Positions 30,101-41,300 of a stretch of 64,000 bases of DNA are shown here, piece by piece. Source of the stretch: Tomocerus qinae (Eukaryota > Arthropoda > Collembola > Entomobryomorpha > Tomoceridae); the NCBI GenBank assembly GCA_020055645.1, contig CM034547.1, positions 48,548,909 through 48,612,908 of the forward strand, given 5' to 3'. The translations under genes were made by a program, and so were the position numbers. The notes under the pieces were generated by a model, which was not told the origin of the DNA, made no database searches, and worked only from the letters and a program-made list of their open reading frames with translations. Numbering within the stretch: the stretch's first letter is position 1; each line of letters starts with the position of its first letter.

Positions 30101-33100
30101 TACTTTACTATTAAAGTATTACATTATTCGCTCACCTGCATTTATTATTATGATTGTGGCATGGCGGTGCGGTGCTATATCGTTAGGAGTAAGAAGTCGT
30201 ACAGTAGAGCACATAACACAAGTAAGAAGTGATGCCTCATGAAGTCATAAAATAAAATATTCGTAGGAGGACTTGCAGCCCTGGTAGTAGACAGATGCGT
30301 GATTAGCAGTGGCACAAACAGAGGAGTCTTGCTTAGCAAATATGATGATATTTTCCAAATGCTAATTGAAGTCTCACGCTCGACCCGATCCAATCCGAAC
30401 GTTCCTCTCTTTTGCCCTTTTATGTTATAATGCACTTACTTATGCTATAGAAAGTAGACACTCTTATAAAATCTTATCTCTCCTGAACTAAACAACGTCT
30501 AGATGCACTTTCAAGCAGATAACACAATAAATAACATTTACTATAGTCTTTGGACTGAATAAATTAAAATACTAGTATTTATTGTAGGCATATGCTTTTG
30601 CTAGTTAATTATCATAACTATACGTGTAAAAGTATACTCGTGTAAGAGTATGGTCGTTACGTGCAATATGGATTCCGGCTCTAGCCTTTTACTCCCCATT
30701 TTGAGTTACATTTTAGTCTAGTCTAAGGTTACTTCCGTTATACGCATCTACTCTTATTACAACGTGCAGACTTGCAAATCGTGAAATAAAAGGTCATTTT
30801 AGACGATACACACTATTTCGTTCCTACTCCATTGAAGAAAAACTAGGAAAACATCATAGAACAAACAGAACAAAGTAGCTGATATGTTACATTTATCCAT
30901 GCATATTACGGCAATACAAGAAGCCTTTACTACATTTTTGGACACAAATATTTAATTATGATGTATTAATACCTTACTAGATACAATCCAGTAAGGTATT
31001 GTAGTCTAGTAAGAGTACAATAAATTAGAGTTGATATTGACAGATAGTAAAAATCGAAGAAATGGGAAATATCCTGGAATTGTGATCAAAGAAAGTTCTA
31101 TCAAATTGTTGAACAGCATAAGAAAAGGAAAAATGGAATGAGATGATTCTCATTCTTGCTGGTGCGCAGAATAAATGATTTTCCGTTGAATTCAATTGCA
31201 AATCTACCTCATAAGAACTTCTTTTACATTACTTTTTTTTTGCTTAAGTTGAATTCATCAAAAATTCAATTCAGGAACACATTTTTTCTCACATAGGAAG
31301 GTTTCCAACAATTTTCAAGTAATCGTATAACTGAATATACGACAGTTACGATGAGTGTTGATAAAGTAAAACGTAAGCAGGTACTTATCGAAGTTTGATT
31401 CTTAGAATTCTGAAGCAGATTCATAGGAATTTATTTGATGAATTGTAAAATGTCTGGAAAGTAAATTGCAACAGAACTAGAATGTGTTGGGTAACGAAAG
31501 GTTGAACTGGTACAGCCTCCTCCGAATGCAAAGTACAATACTCAATGCACTTGATACATAGACAAGATGGTGTAACAAATGGAAAATTCATTTTAAAATT
31601 ACTCTTTTTACATACAAATTCCCAAACAATGGAGAAGATGGAACAGCAAGCAAAGCAGGTGAAGATATTGCTTTCTATTGTACTTACAGTAAATGAAACA
31701 TAAAATATTAGGGCAAAGACCGATTGAAACGAATCACAATTCCTAAGTTTCCTAGAGTCGTTTCGGATTGTTTTCGTTTGTGCATTGACTAACCTGTACT
31801 GCAGGGGTAAATAAGAAATTCTTTGAAAACTACTCGCCACCTCTTTAGATCAAACTTTGCATTCGCAAGAAAATGAACAATAGTTAAGGCTGAAAGGCTA
31901 CTATCTATGTGTACAACTTAAAGTATTACCTTTAAAGCCATTTCTTGTGCATTACAAGTATCATCTATTTGTACTTGATAATATTCTCAATCTCTCTTCT
32001 AAATGCATTAAAAAATATAAAATACATAAATTAAAACCATATTGGTTTTACATTGGACTGTCTAGTGAAATGAATTCTAAGCCTAACATTTTTACTCGCA
32101 TGTCGCATGTAACTGAAAAATATAAAATCTGACAAAACTCACATTGCCCCAAACTGTCCCGCAAAAATAACGATGACCTAGGAATGAAATGCAAGCTGAA
32201 CAGAAGAGAAAAGTACAGCTCAATTTTCGTGTTTTTAAGGATGAGTTCATAGATAGTTATTTCATAGTATTCACATAAATAATGAAAAATGATAAATATA
32301 AAGGCCAAGTCAGTAACGACTAACGAGTAGATGATACTTAGACGAAACATTAAAGAAAGGTAAGGATTTCGCTATTAGAAACTCTTTTCTTGTTTCTTAT
32401 TTCTTACTCATCTTGAGTGTCAGTGAGCTAATAAGTAAGAGAGAATAAAGGAAGAGAGAAAGAAGCAGGAGATGACAAATGGTCCATATTGTCGTCGATA
32501 AATTATCCTTCTGACCACAACATGAACTCAGCTCGACTCAACTCACTCTACTAACACATCAGTTTCATTTCATCCAGCCAGAGCAAATCAAACTATAGAC
32601 GAGACGGTATGTATATAAAGAGGGAGGACGGAGGTGAAGAGTATCTGAAGATGATGCTATGATTATGATGTGATGCGTTCTGTTGTGTGTGAACTGAGAA
32701 ACTCTTATAATACAACGAAGTAAGTGAGAAAAACGAACCGACCGTCACTCTTTGTCTCAATCTTTGCAAGACAAAAGCCAATTTTGTGTGGAAACGTAAG
32801 AAAACTAATGTAACTCAAATTGTGCAGACAAGACAGACATCCACTTAATAATACTATGTGCCTACTCAACTACTCTTTCCATACGTGCATAATATCTCTA
32901 TATTGTAGTAAAGTAAGTAGTTACCTAAAGAGAACAACTCAGAAATCCAAGAAAATAAAAGAGAAAAATTGCATAGCGTGATTCTGGATTGTTTCTCATC
33001 CTTTGCTCAACTTGCATAGAGCGGAGTACACACAATTTTGGCAGGTTGCTTTGACTTGACTGCATTTGGTTCTGATTTAAATCGAGATGGGTAGAAAAGC

Positions 33101-34941
33101 TTTTCCTATTTTACATACAGATAAAACGAATATCCTATTAAGATGCTACATATCCCATAAAAATATGATGCTCATCACCACTACGGTATAAGAGGCAGAA
33201 CCGAATCGCAATATCATTTTAGCCACAACTTAACCTAACCCTTTTACCTGCTTTACTCTACCTTTTCCCAAACTAATACGATGAGATACAAAATCCTAAC
33301 TTATCGTTAACACAATAATGGAAAATTTCGATACTCTCTCTATGTATGCTCCAATGCTTAGGGTCTCTATACTCATGTCATGCTGTACAAAAACCAACCC
33401 AACTTTAATTTTATGAATAATATTATAATCTTAATCATTTCCTCGCATCCAATATGAGTTACGGTGCTGCTAACCTTAGCCTACCTTACTTAAATTACTT
33501 TATGTAGTGGAAACTTGCATATTGCATACCACACCACAATATTCCATCATCCCTTATTTAATCTTCATCCTCACTTGGCAAAACCTTGCTCCGTAGGAAG
33601 GAACCTTTTTAACACAATTACAAATTGCATATCTGACCATGCGTAACCTTAATGTAATAGTAAAATAGTAAGTGCCTCTGCCAGCCTGTCTAGAAAGGAT
33701 CTTTTGCTATAAACCTTTACATCATTAACTGAAATCGTTTAAACCTGTACACATCCTAATTACGAACACATCCTATCTTTATTATGTTCAAAAACTTCTT
33801 TCTTTGACATTGATCAAATTTTGCAACGATGTTATAATGTCATCAGATAATAATAGTAAATGAGGTTTTGATTTCTTTAAATATTCCATACCGTATATTA
33901 TTTTGGAGACTCGTGTATATGTTTCGAATCGTTCTGTAGTATTTAATCAATACTTGTTTCAATTTGCGTTTTCATACGATTAGATGTCAGAGTTCTTCTC
34001 TATGCTGAGTAAATTCTACGATGGTTGTTCGAATAATTATTCCAAGAGCCATAAAAGATATTTACCATTCCAAGTGCGCAACGCAAATTGCTAAAACCAT
34101 TCCTGAAAAACAGAAGATGGAAAGAGATTGTGCTATGCATGCAACCGCAGAAGTCAAGTTGAGGAGAATCCACTTTGGCCCACCTACAATGACTATCATT
34201 CACATTTCACTCTCCAAAGTGTCTATGCTATGTCTATGTGCATTTGCTTTGTCTTCTATTAGTATTTGTGTACTCACTATATAGATGTTTAAGACAGACA
34301 AATGCTGCACTGCCCAGATACATTATATCTCTATTGCAATTGTAATTCTGACAAAGTTTGAAAACCTCCTCCCCTTAATATCATTCGTATTTTTTCTCAA
34401 CCAATTTATCAAGTTACATATACACATATATGTCTGCTGCCAATTTCTCCAACCAATGGAAACACATCCCAAGAAGAATTATTTTCTCTTGTGTCATACT
34501 CACACAGTGTAATGCTACAAGTGCGCAACCCACCTTAATAAAATAAAAATTGGCAAAAGACACTAATGCGTATTTGCTATGTACACGTAAAAGGTACAAG
34601 TGCGCCTTAGTCAAAGTCTTGAACTTTTTGTTACCTATATACTTGCAATTTGCGATACTAATGCTTAACAATAACAGATATTAAAAATATATCGAGATAT
34701 ACTACGTAACTAGTAATTTGCCAATCCACATATACCTAACAAATTATAATCTACGCAGTTTGTAAGGATGTACATGTGGTTGTTGGTTATTGTGATGAAA
34801 ACCAAAAGCCAACCTTCAATTTAAAGGCAAACTTATTTATGTAGGTGACAGAAAAACAAACTAAAGTGAAATACTGAATGACTGAACTCACCTGCACATT
34901 TGGATGACTTCCTGCATTCCAGCCTCGCTACGACGGTGCAT
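2988..34941 (-). CDS. dysf: dysfusion-like bHLH-PAS transcription factor (5' part; two exons in window)
   Basis: The coding sequence is join(34892..34941, 2988..3172) on the minus strand and continues beyond the window. In Drosophila, dysfusion dimerises with Tango/ARNT and acts in the nucleus, in tracheal fusion cells and leg joints; NPAS4 is the vertebrate relative. The identification rests on the bHLH exon. The upstream exon is inferred: it supplies an ATG, a consensus donor and two leftover bases that complete the serine codon begun before the bHLH exon. The intervening intron is about 31.7 kb, whereas introns in the two neighbouring genes are 72-377 bp. PAS-A, PAS-B and the C-terminal region are not visible. 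The family is secure, the first exon is probable, and the true 5' end is unknown. Confidence 0.8.
10347..10361. repeat. Short trinucleotide microsatellite (CTA)5
   Basis: A run of five CTA units is followed by ATGG. It is a simple-sequence tract in the dysfusion intron with no other content seen. Confidence 0.85.
26113..26498. mobile_element. MITE-like foldback element with 154-bp inverted repeats
   Basis: The arms at 26113-26266 and 26345-26498 are near-perfect reverse complements separated by a 78-bp loop. The outer ends read TTGGCAACCGGCAAATTATT and, as reverse complement, TGGGCAACGGGCAAATTATT. The inner ends share CATTCGGCTCCGAAAGAATATTT. The arms differ by scattered single-base changes and no large gaps, so the element is fairly young or is maintained as a palindrome. 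No transposase frame is present. The open frames at 25964-26233 and 26209-26505 are by-products of the two arms. A clear target-site duplication could not be identified next to the ends, so the superfamily is not assigned. Confidence 0.85.
27221..27288. repeat. 11-bp inverted repeat (CACCGTGTCTG / CAGACACGGTG)
   Basis: Perfect arms at 27221-27231 and 27278-27288 flank a 46-bp spacer. The GC-rich arms stand out in an AT-rich setting. This could be a remnant of terminal inverted repeats of a very short element or a paired binding site. No coding content. Confidence 0.6.
34892..34941 (-). CDS. dysf: Candidate first coding exon of dysfusion
   Basis: On the minus strand an ATG at 34941-34939 opens MHRRSEAGMQEVIQMC, followed by two bases (AG) and a consensus donor CAG|GTGAGTT at 34891. 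The frame upstream of the ATG meets a TGA before any other ATG. The two leftover bases join the single T at the start of the bHLH exon to make AGT (Ser), giving ...QMC-S-SFDANKSTKGASK. Phase, donor quality and strand therefore all fit a start exon for dysfusion. The peptide is too short for a firm family match, and the ATG context (TTA before ATG) is not strong; the internal ATG in EAGMQE could also be used. Sequence just upstream would be 5' UTR. Confidence 0.6.
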
Positions 34942-35330
34942 TAAAATCAAGTGTGCTTTCAATCACACCTACTAAGATCTGTACAAGTCACGCTCGCGTG
35001 AATTATTTCTATCCTGTTTATGGGTCTCCGACTTTATTTGCTATAATTTCAAACTTCTAGCTTTCAGGAGTACATTCAGTTTAGCTTTAAAATTTCAGAG
35101 TTGCTGACATAATATCCTCCTCGATTGTAAACAGACGTTCCTTTCCCATCCAGAAAAAATGTCAAAAAAAGTTTCATGGAATTTCCATTGATTTCTTGAC
35201 TGAGGCAGGTTGATGAAGAGAACATTTAGTCCGTTGAATACCAATATGGCATTTCCTTATTATGTTCAGATTATGGCTTTATTTCCAATCGATTGATCAC
35301 TGTTAGGCAAAAATCAAAGTAAACACAAAT
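34942..35330 (-). promoter_or_regulatory. Probable 5' UTR / promoter-proximal region of dysfusion
   Basis: This stretch lies immediately upstream of the candidate dysfusion start codon and is somewhat less AT-rich than the flanking DNA. No clear TATA box, initiator or 5' UTR intron boundary can be fixed by eye, so the transcription start is not placed. The assignment is positional only. Confidence 0.3.
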
Positions 35331-38300
35331 GTGGCTGTGCAAGACAAGGTCTCTTAATTGCACAGGAAAACGTCTCTGAAAGGCAAATAAATACACAACA
35401 ATCCAATCTTCCAAGATTTATGCAAGTAGAAGTTTCTTCCGCCAACTCTTTTCGGCAGGATGATTATCAAGGGGTTGGTTGAGTAGGATATTTAATTACG
35501 ATCTGAATGCAATTAGTATTTCTATCTACCAGAAAAAACTCATCAGTCACTTCAATCTTTAATTACATAGTAGATAAAGTCAATCCAGCCCGTCGAGTTC
35601 ACCTTTCACACTTGAGATGTTACAAATGTACTGTGCAGTAAATACTAAACACAATTATTTCCCACAAAGGGGAAAAGAGGAGACGGAGAGGGCAGAAGAA
35701 AGATCAGTATTGTACGTGAGAGTTTTACAGTAGAGAACTAGACATGGCAGAGTGTCTGATTGGAATTGAAATTTAATTTGTGGCTGCAATTGAGTTAAAG
35801 AGTTGAATTTGAATTAGTAGTGATAGTATTATTAGTGTATTTGATGAATAGTGTTCATATGTGTATCGCTGTTCTGTGTGCTCACTCCGGTGAGGTAAGT
35901 ACAACAAACAAGTCGAGAAAAGTATCTTTGATCTGAGTAATTTTATCTTTGATGGTAGTATCCCTCGTTATGTTTTCTTCTTCTGTCTGGTGCGGAGATG
36001 AAAAACTGATTAGTTGGAGGTGTCAAATGTCAATCAATCACAATGTACTGGTGGCTGTTGAGTTGAGAGAAGCGTGACAAGGTACCGGTACTTTTATGTT
36101 GAGACGATGATATGGGTGCTGCTGTCTTGACTGATTTGTTTGGTTTGGTGTTTTCAGTTCAGCGATGAGCCTGCTACACACAGGTTCGTAACAACGTGTC
36201 AGATCTGTCGTACACAGTTGCTGATATGATAGAAAATAGGATTTTCTATTGTTTTCTCAGCTTTGGCTGTCTTCGATTCCTCAGTGACCTCAGTTGACTT
36301 GTCCGGTATGGAAATTATGTTGATTTACATTAAAGGATTGACCGAGTGTCAATTGAACTGACAAGACAGCTAAGACAAGGAGTGCCTTCTTTATTTCAAA
36401 AATGGCGCAAAAAAATTACTGCTTAACAGCGGACAGAGGCAGTTTTTCTTGTGCGGTGTATGCAAATAACTATTATAATTTGAAATCACTGCAGAATATT
36501 ATGATTCGACAGTAGGACTGAGTAGGACGGACGGAGATGAGTTGTATGTAGGTACATGCCCCATGCGGTCTGGAGCGTGACTGAATGCTCACATCACAGT
36601 GTTCTTCTCAACAATCTAAGTAGTAGTAGTAGAAGTGGTAGTAGTAGAGTTTAAAAACTAAAGGGTTGACTTTTATCTTTGTACGTATAGATAGAATACT
36701 TCTGTCCTGTTCTGCACAATTCAGGTAAGGTACTCTAATGTAAGTGTAATGAATATGAATGTGTACGTTAAATGTACCTAAAGACATTCGTTAGTGCACA
36801 GAGAGTTTTTTGGTGTACACACAGCACACAGATGAGATTCTGAGAAGAGAATGTGTTGTTATGTTACGTGAAGAGTGAGTGAAGTGATCAGAGATGATGA
36901 AGGGGTGTTCATCCAAATACATATGAAAAGCTATCTAGCAATGTAACCTGCATAATGTAACAGAAGTAAAGAAAGTGTATGTAATGAGAATTCTCAGGAT
37001 GTTAAGCAAGGAGAAGGAGGAGGATCGAGCCGGGGCGTGTGGGGAAAGAGTCCTCCTGAATATCAATCCGTGAAGACCATTGGATAGCAATTACATTGGA
37101 GTCCGCCTTAACCCCTCTGAATTGGCTGAGCAATATTTTCTGTGATGAATGTCTGATTTGCTATTCTGTCTCTTCTGTCCTCACTGTTCTTCTTTGCAAA
37201 TAAATGGATTTCCCACTATTCAATTGTATTTTTATTAAAGAACTAACTGCAGAAATACTCTGTATGAAAGATGAATTTTATCTGATTAAATCTTCTGGGA
37301 TGAATCTTTTAAAATCAGCTCGTTTTTTTGAGTGTATATTTATGCAAATGTGATGTGAGCATCCGGTAGGTAAATGGTTGTTCAGGTCACTTAATTTTTA
37401 TAATGGTTTTGGCGTCTACTTGTTTTCAGTTACGACCTGTGTACACTATGAGATGCCGCTATGTAGATTTAGCACTTTTACACAGAAAAGCTTCTTTGAT
37501 AATTAGGGAAGTGCATTTGACTTGATTTGACAACTGTGAAGAAAGCATTAAGTTCGCGTATGAGATACATTAGCGTCTGTCTGAGTGCCTGCATTTACAT
37601 TCACATTTGCATTTTATTGCAATAGCAATAGTTCTTTAGAAACAAGTACTGCTAGAGGCGACCAACCAAATTATCTACTATCAACTTTAGTATGCAGAGC
37701 AACTGCCAATCCAATAGGAAACCAAACCGACAGTTGTTGTAGTGGTTAAGATTGTAGTAGGTGACTTTCATTCATCTCTATTATCTTGTCCTATAGTAGT
37801 GTAGGGAAGGAGCTGGTTGTAAAATGAAAGGATTAAAACTATAGCTAGAAGTAGAATGACATTTTTTCCCATCTGGCCATGTACTAAAATGTTGTAGTAG
37901 TAGTTGAGAAAAGGTAGCTTAATTGTTATTGTAGCTATTAAAAGGACAATGAGCAACTGAATTGGCGGATCTGAAATGGAGACTCATTTTCTTCTTTCCC
38001 TATCTACCTGACGTGGCGTGGGTGCATCTATTATATGTCATCCGAACGGAATTAATTGTTTTTGTCAACCATTAGCTAAAAGACATTTCCTCGACTGTAG
38101 AAAAAATGTTACTGAAAAGCAAACATCTAAATGTAACTTTTTTGACTGTAATGGAGCAATCTTTTGTAGCCCTGAGATTTTCCAAAAGTGTAGGTGGTTA
38201 CGGATTTTTGTCACTTTTGGATCCAATTAAAAGATTGAGATCCCTGACGTGATGTCTCTTCAAGTCTTGTGACATGGTGTGAAATATACTCATTTCTACA

Positions 38301-41300
38301 CTACAGAACGTGGACTAGTGCTCCTGAAAGGAAATCAACGAAAATAAAGATGTACTTTGTTTTTTTTTGATGTTGAAGAATGTCTTGACTTTCTTACATG
38401 TCCTATTATTTAGATTGTAATGAGTTTTGCAGCGTGCGAAGTGATGTGGAAGTTCCTTGAGAAATTTCAGTGTCTTAGTGTTTTTCATGCAAATTGTTTG
38501 CGGAGGTGTTTAGCTTCTTTTCATCAGTTATCTCCATTTGGATTGGCTTCACTCTGATTTCAAAAGATGCTCTGAGACTAAAGAGACTAATGTCATCAGT
38601 AAAAATGTCAGCCTAGGTTTGCTATCCTTCCATTAGATTTACTTTACCTTCCGTCAGACAGGAAATTACCTTAGACTTCTGTGCACTGCATTAATAAAGA
38701 CAAAAATGATATTACTTGAGGGAGATGGAGACTTGAGTTTGTCAAAATCATCACGCTTCACATCCCATTACTTCATCCGGAACAATCTTCCATTTATCTT
38801 TGCCTCAGCCTAGTGACAATCAACACATAGTCATATTCCCATGTATTATTATCATTCTGGAGTGAATTAAATGGACGCTTCGTTTTCATTTCTTACTTTT
38901 ATGCATTCCTCACTTTGCTCACTGCATTCCATCTCATTCATTTCTTTAAGTCATCCTTCCCATTCTACACATACGTGAAATTTCCGTAATTCTTTAATCT
39001 AAACACTCATCTTCATTTTCGTCTTTAAATCTTACTTACCTACGTACTACTTTCCTATCTAAATTATAAAACATGTTAAGTAAATAAGTATACCTACATC
39101 TACCATCTTCACACCATTTTCCCATTTCGCTCTGTTCTGCATGCTTGCTCTCACAGGAATGCTAACGATAAGTGACAGTATGAAGGGAAGTCATTATAAT
39201 GTAAACTTACAAACGGACTGAAATAAATTAGTTGAAAGACTATGACTCGTCTTTCTCTTCATTTGTCATTTTTCTACGAACTCAAACATGAAAATCATCT
39301 ATTGCTTTTAGTAGCTAAGAGCTATACTTATCTTCACTTCTTTACACCAGTAATGAAAAATTTCCTTTACACCACCGATGAAAAATGTCGCTCCTTTGAC
39401 TACTTTTCGACAATGGTGATAACTATTTGTTACTTATGTTAGTTATGTAAGAATCCTCTTCTACTAAGAATCAATTCAAAAAGTAAAAGTTAAAAACGTA
39501 CAAAAACTTGCAACCGTTTAAACTTTTAGTATATAGAGAACCACTGGTGTTGCAGCAAGCATAGTAAACCATACTGACTTTATTTTTGAATAGAATGAAT
39601 TTTCTGTAAAATTCTGATGTTTCAGATTATGGCAATTTGCTCCTAGCAGCTCTTCTAACACTAATATTATACCAATCGGCTAAAAGTCCCCATAAATAAG
39701 TAGGAAAAACAATTATGAAAATATCCATAAATACTGGTTGAAAATGAAATGCTGATTTTGTTACGACAGCAGAATCTAAGTTACTACCTCGGAGTGGCAA
39801 AGACTTATTAATTGAATGTATTTATCGTTACTTCACTCTACTAGGTTATTATAGCCGTAAGGCCAATATAAGTTTGCAATATAAATAGTTTACAGCAACA
39901 AGGCTGAGAAAATCATGTATTTACACTGTTTTTTGTCGTTATGCACGAAATGAGAGTAAACATGAATACAAGTTGTGAGCTACGTGCTATACAACGCCTA
40001 GTGTCTGGTCAGGTAAACGGCACGGCTTGCCCTAACAACTCAGCGGACTCTGATTTCCTCCTATAGTTTAACTTTCTAGCTAGATATAAACTTTTATACC
40101 ACTGTAGTTTCAAAAGTCTCCTGGGATTTCAACAACTGTCATGTCATGTCATTCATGACACGACAAGAGCATAGCTCACATCCTGAAGTACCAAAGTTCA
40201 ATGAGACCACCTAAGACAATTCATTGTGTGATTTATGAAAGACTTGGGTAATGAAAGACAGAGAGAACGTTTATTATTATTAAATCTGGGGAATTTTACT
40301 CAATAAGTATTATTATAGGTTTACCTCTTGTCTATCAGTTGGTATTAAATGACTGATTTTATCCTATTTAGTTGCATATTATTACAATAATTAGCTTTAT
40401 TTGGACAGAATTGTAATTGAAAAATTGTAAACAGTAGTGGAATGTTTGGATAAATAAAGTACGTAATAATAACACTTAAGAAAGAGGATACAATAGGGAA
40501 GCACTCATCTGAGGTGTCAGTGAAAGAAGGGGAATGTGAACGATCTTTTCTCTACGTGATAGTTACCTGAGGTTTCAATAATTTTTGATTGTCTTCGTTA
40601 CATTGTACAGTGTTAAAAGAATGCCAAGTAGGAACAAGTACTATAATATGTACGGTAGGTGTTTAATTTTAAAGCATGTTCTTTGGTTACTCGTTAATGT
40701 ATTTATACATGATACATGAGAGTACCTGTATGCTTCTTTTGGGATGAACGAACTTGACAAATATACATTCATGGAGCAACGTATTACGTATTATAATGTA
40801 AGACAAAAACAGATAAGCCTTAGTCTCACCACAAAACTAATTGTTTTCTCATTCTTTTCTTTTACCATTCTATTGTAATCTATTTTGTATTGAATTGGCC
40901 AGCCTATGCTTTGGTTTGACTTTACTTTGTAATAACCATCCTTTCCTTAACAAACGTTACATTTATTATAGTCAGATTTGATTTTTTCGTATACTAAAAC
41001 ATGGCAAGTACTATTAATCTAATGATACTCTGGGATAATACCAAAATAAATAGATATCGATGTACATTGACTCTGTAGTATGTGTTTGGTTAATGACTCG
41101 ATCGATCCATTAATTCTGTACGGATATTTCTTAAGCTGTAAAGATCCACATTGACGGTTAAGACAGAAAGGGAGAGACGGGGTAAGTTAAAGTTAGATTA
41201 AACGATTTGTACGGAACACAAAGCATAAGTCAGCAGAAGAGCTCAAAAGAAGATGATCCGAATCACTATATAGAATGTAATAATACTCACATACCATGAC

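Larger units (their letters stand above)
3173..34891 (-). other. Large first coding intron of dysfusion (about 31.7 kb)
   Basis: This is the inferred intron between the candidate first coding exon and the bHLH exon: donor CAG|GTGAGTT at 34891 and acceptor TTTCAG at 3173. It is AT-rich, with many short open frames. The longest are at 6621-7082 plus, 31421-31840 minus and 28769-29143 plus; all are low-complexity or leucine-rich and match no family I know. It contains a MITE-like element at 26113-26498 and several small palindromes. Islands of more mixed composition, for example 12841-12930, 26571-26645 and 27751-27860, could be regulatory, but conservation cannot be judged from one sequence. 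No nested gene was recognised. Confidence 0.55.

Noticed and set aside
30967-31000. Inverted repeat AATACCTTAC / GTAAGGTATT
   Set aside because: The arms are about 10 bp in low-complexity DNA, consistent with chance.
31421-31840. 139-residue minus-strand open frame in the dysfusion intron
   Set aside because: There is no family resemblance, cysteines are scattered without a motif, and the first codon reported need not be ATG.
36402-36515. 37-codon plus-strand frame beginning MAQKNYCLTADRG in a good start context
   Set aside because: It is too short, has no similarity I recognise and no splice partners. It could be an upstream frame in a non-coding exon, but that is not supportable.
38018-38230. 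70-residue cysteine-rich frame resembling a small secreted peptide
   Set aside because: It does not begin with ATG, has no signal peptide, and the cysteine spacing fits no known fold.
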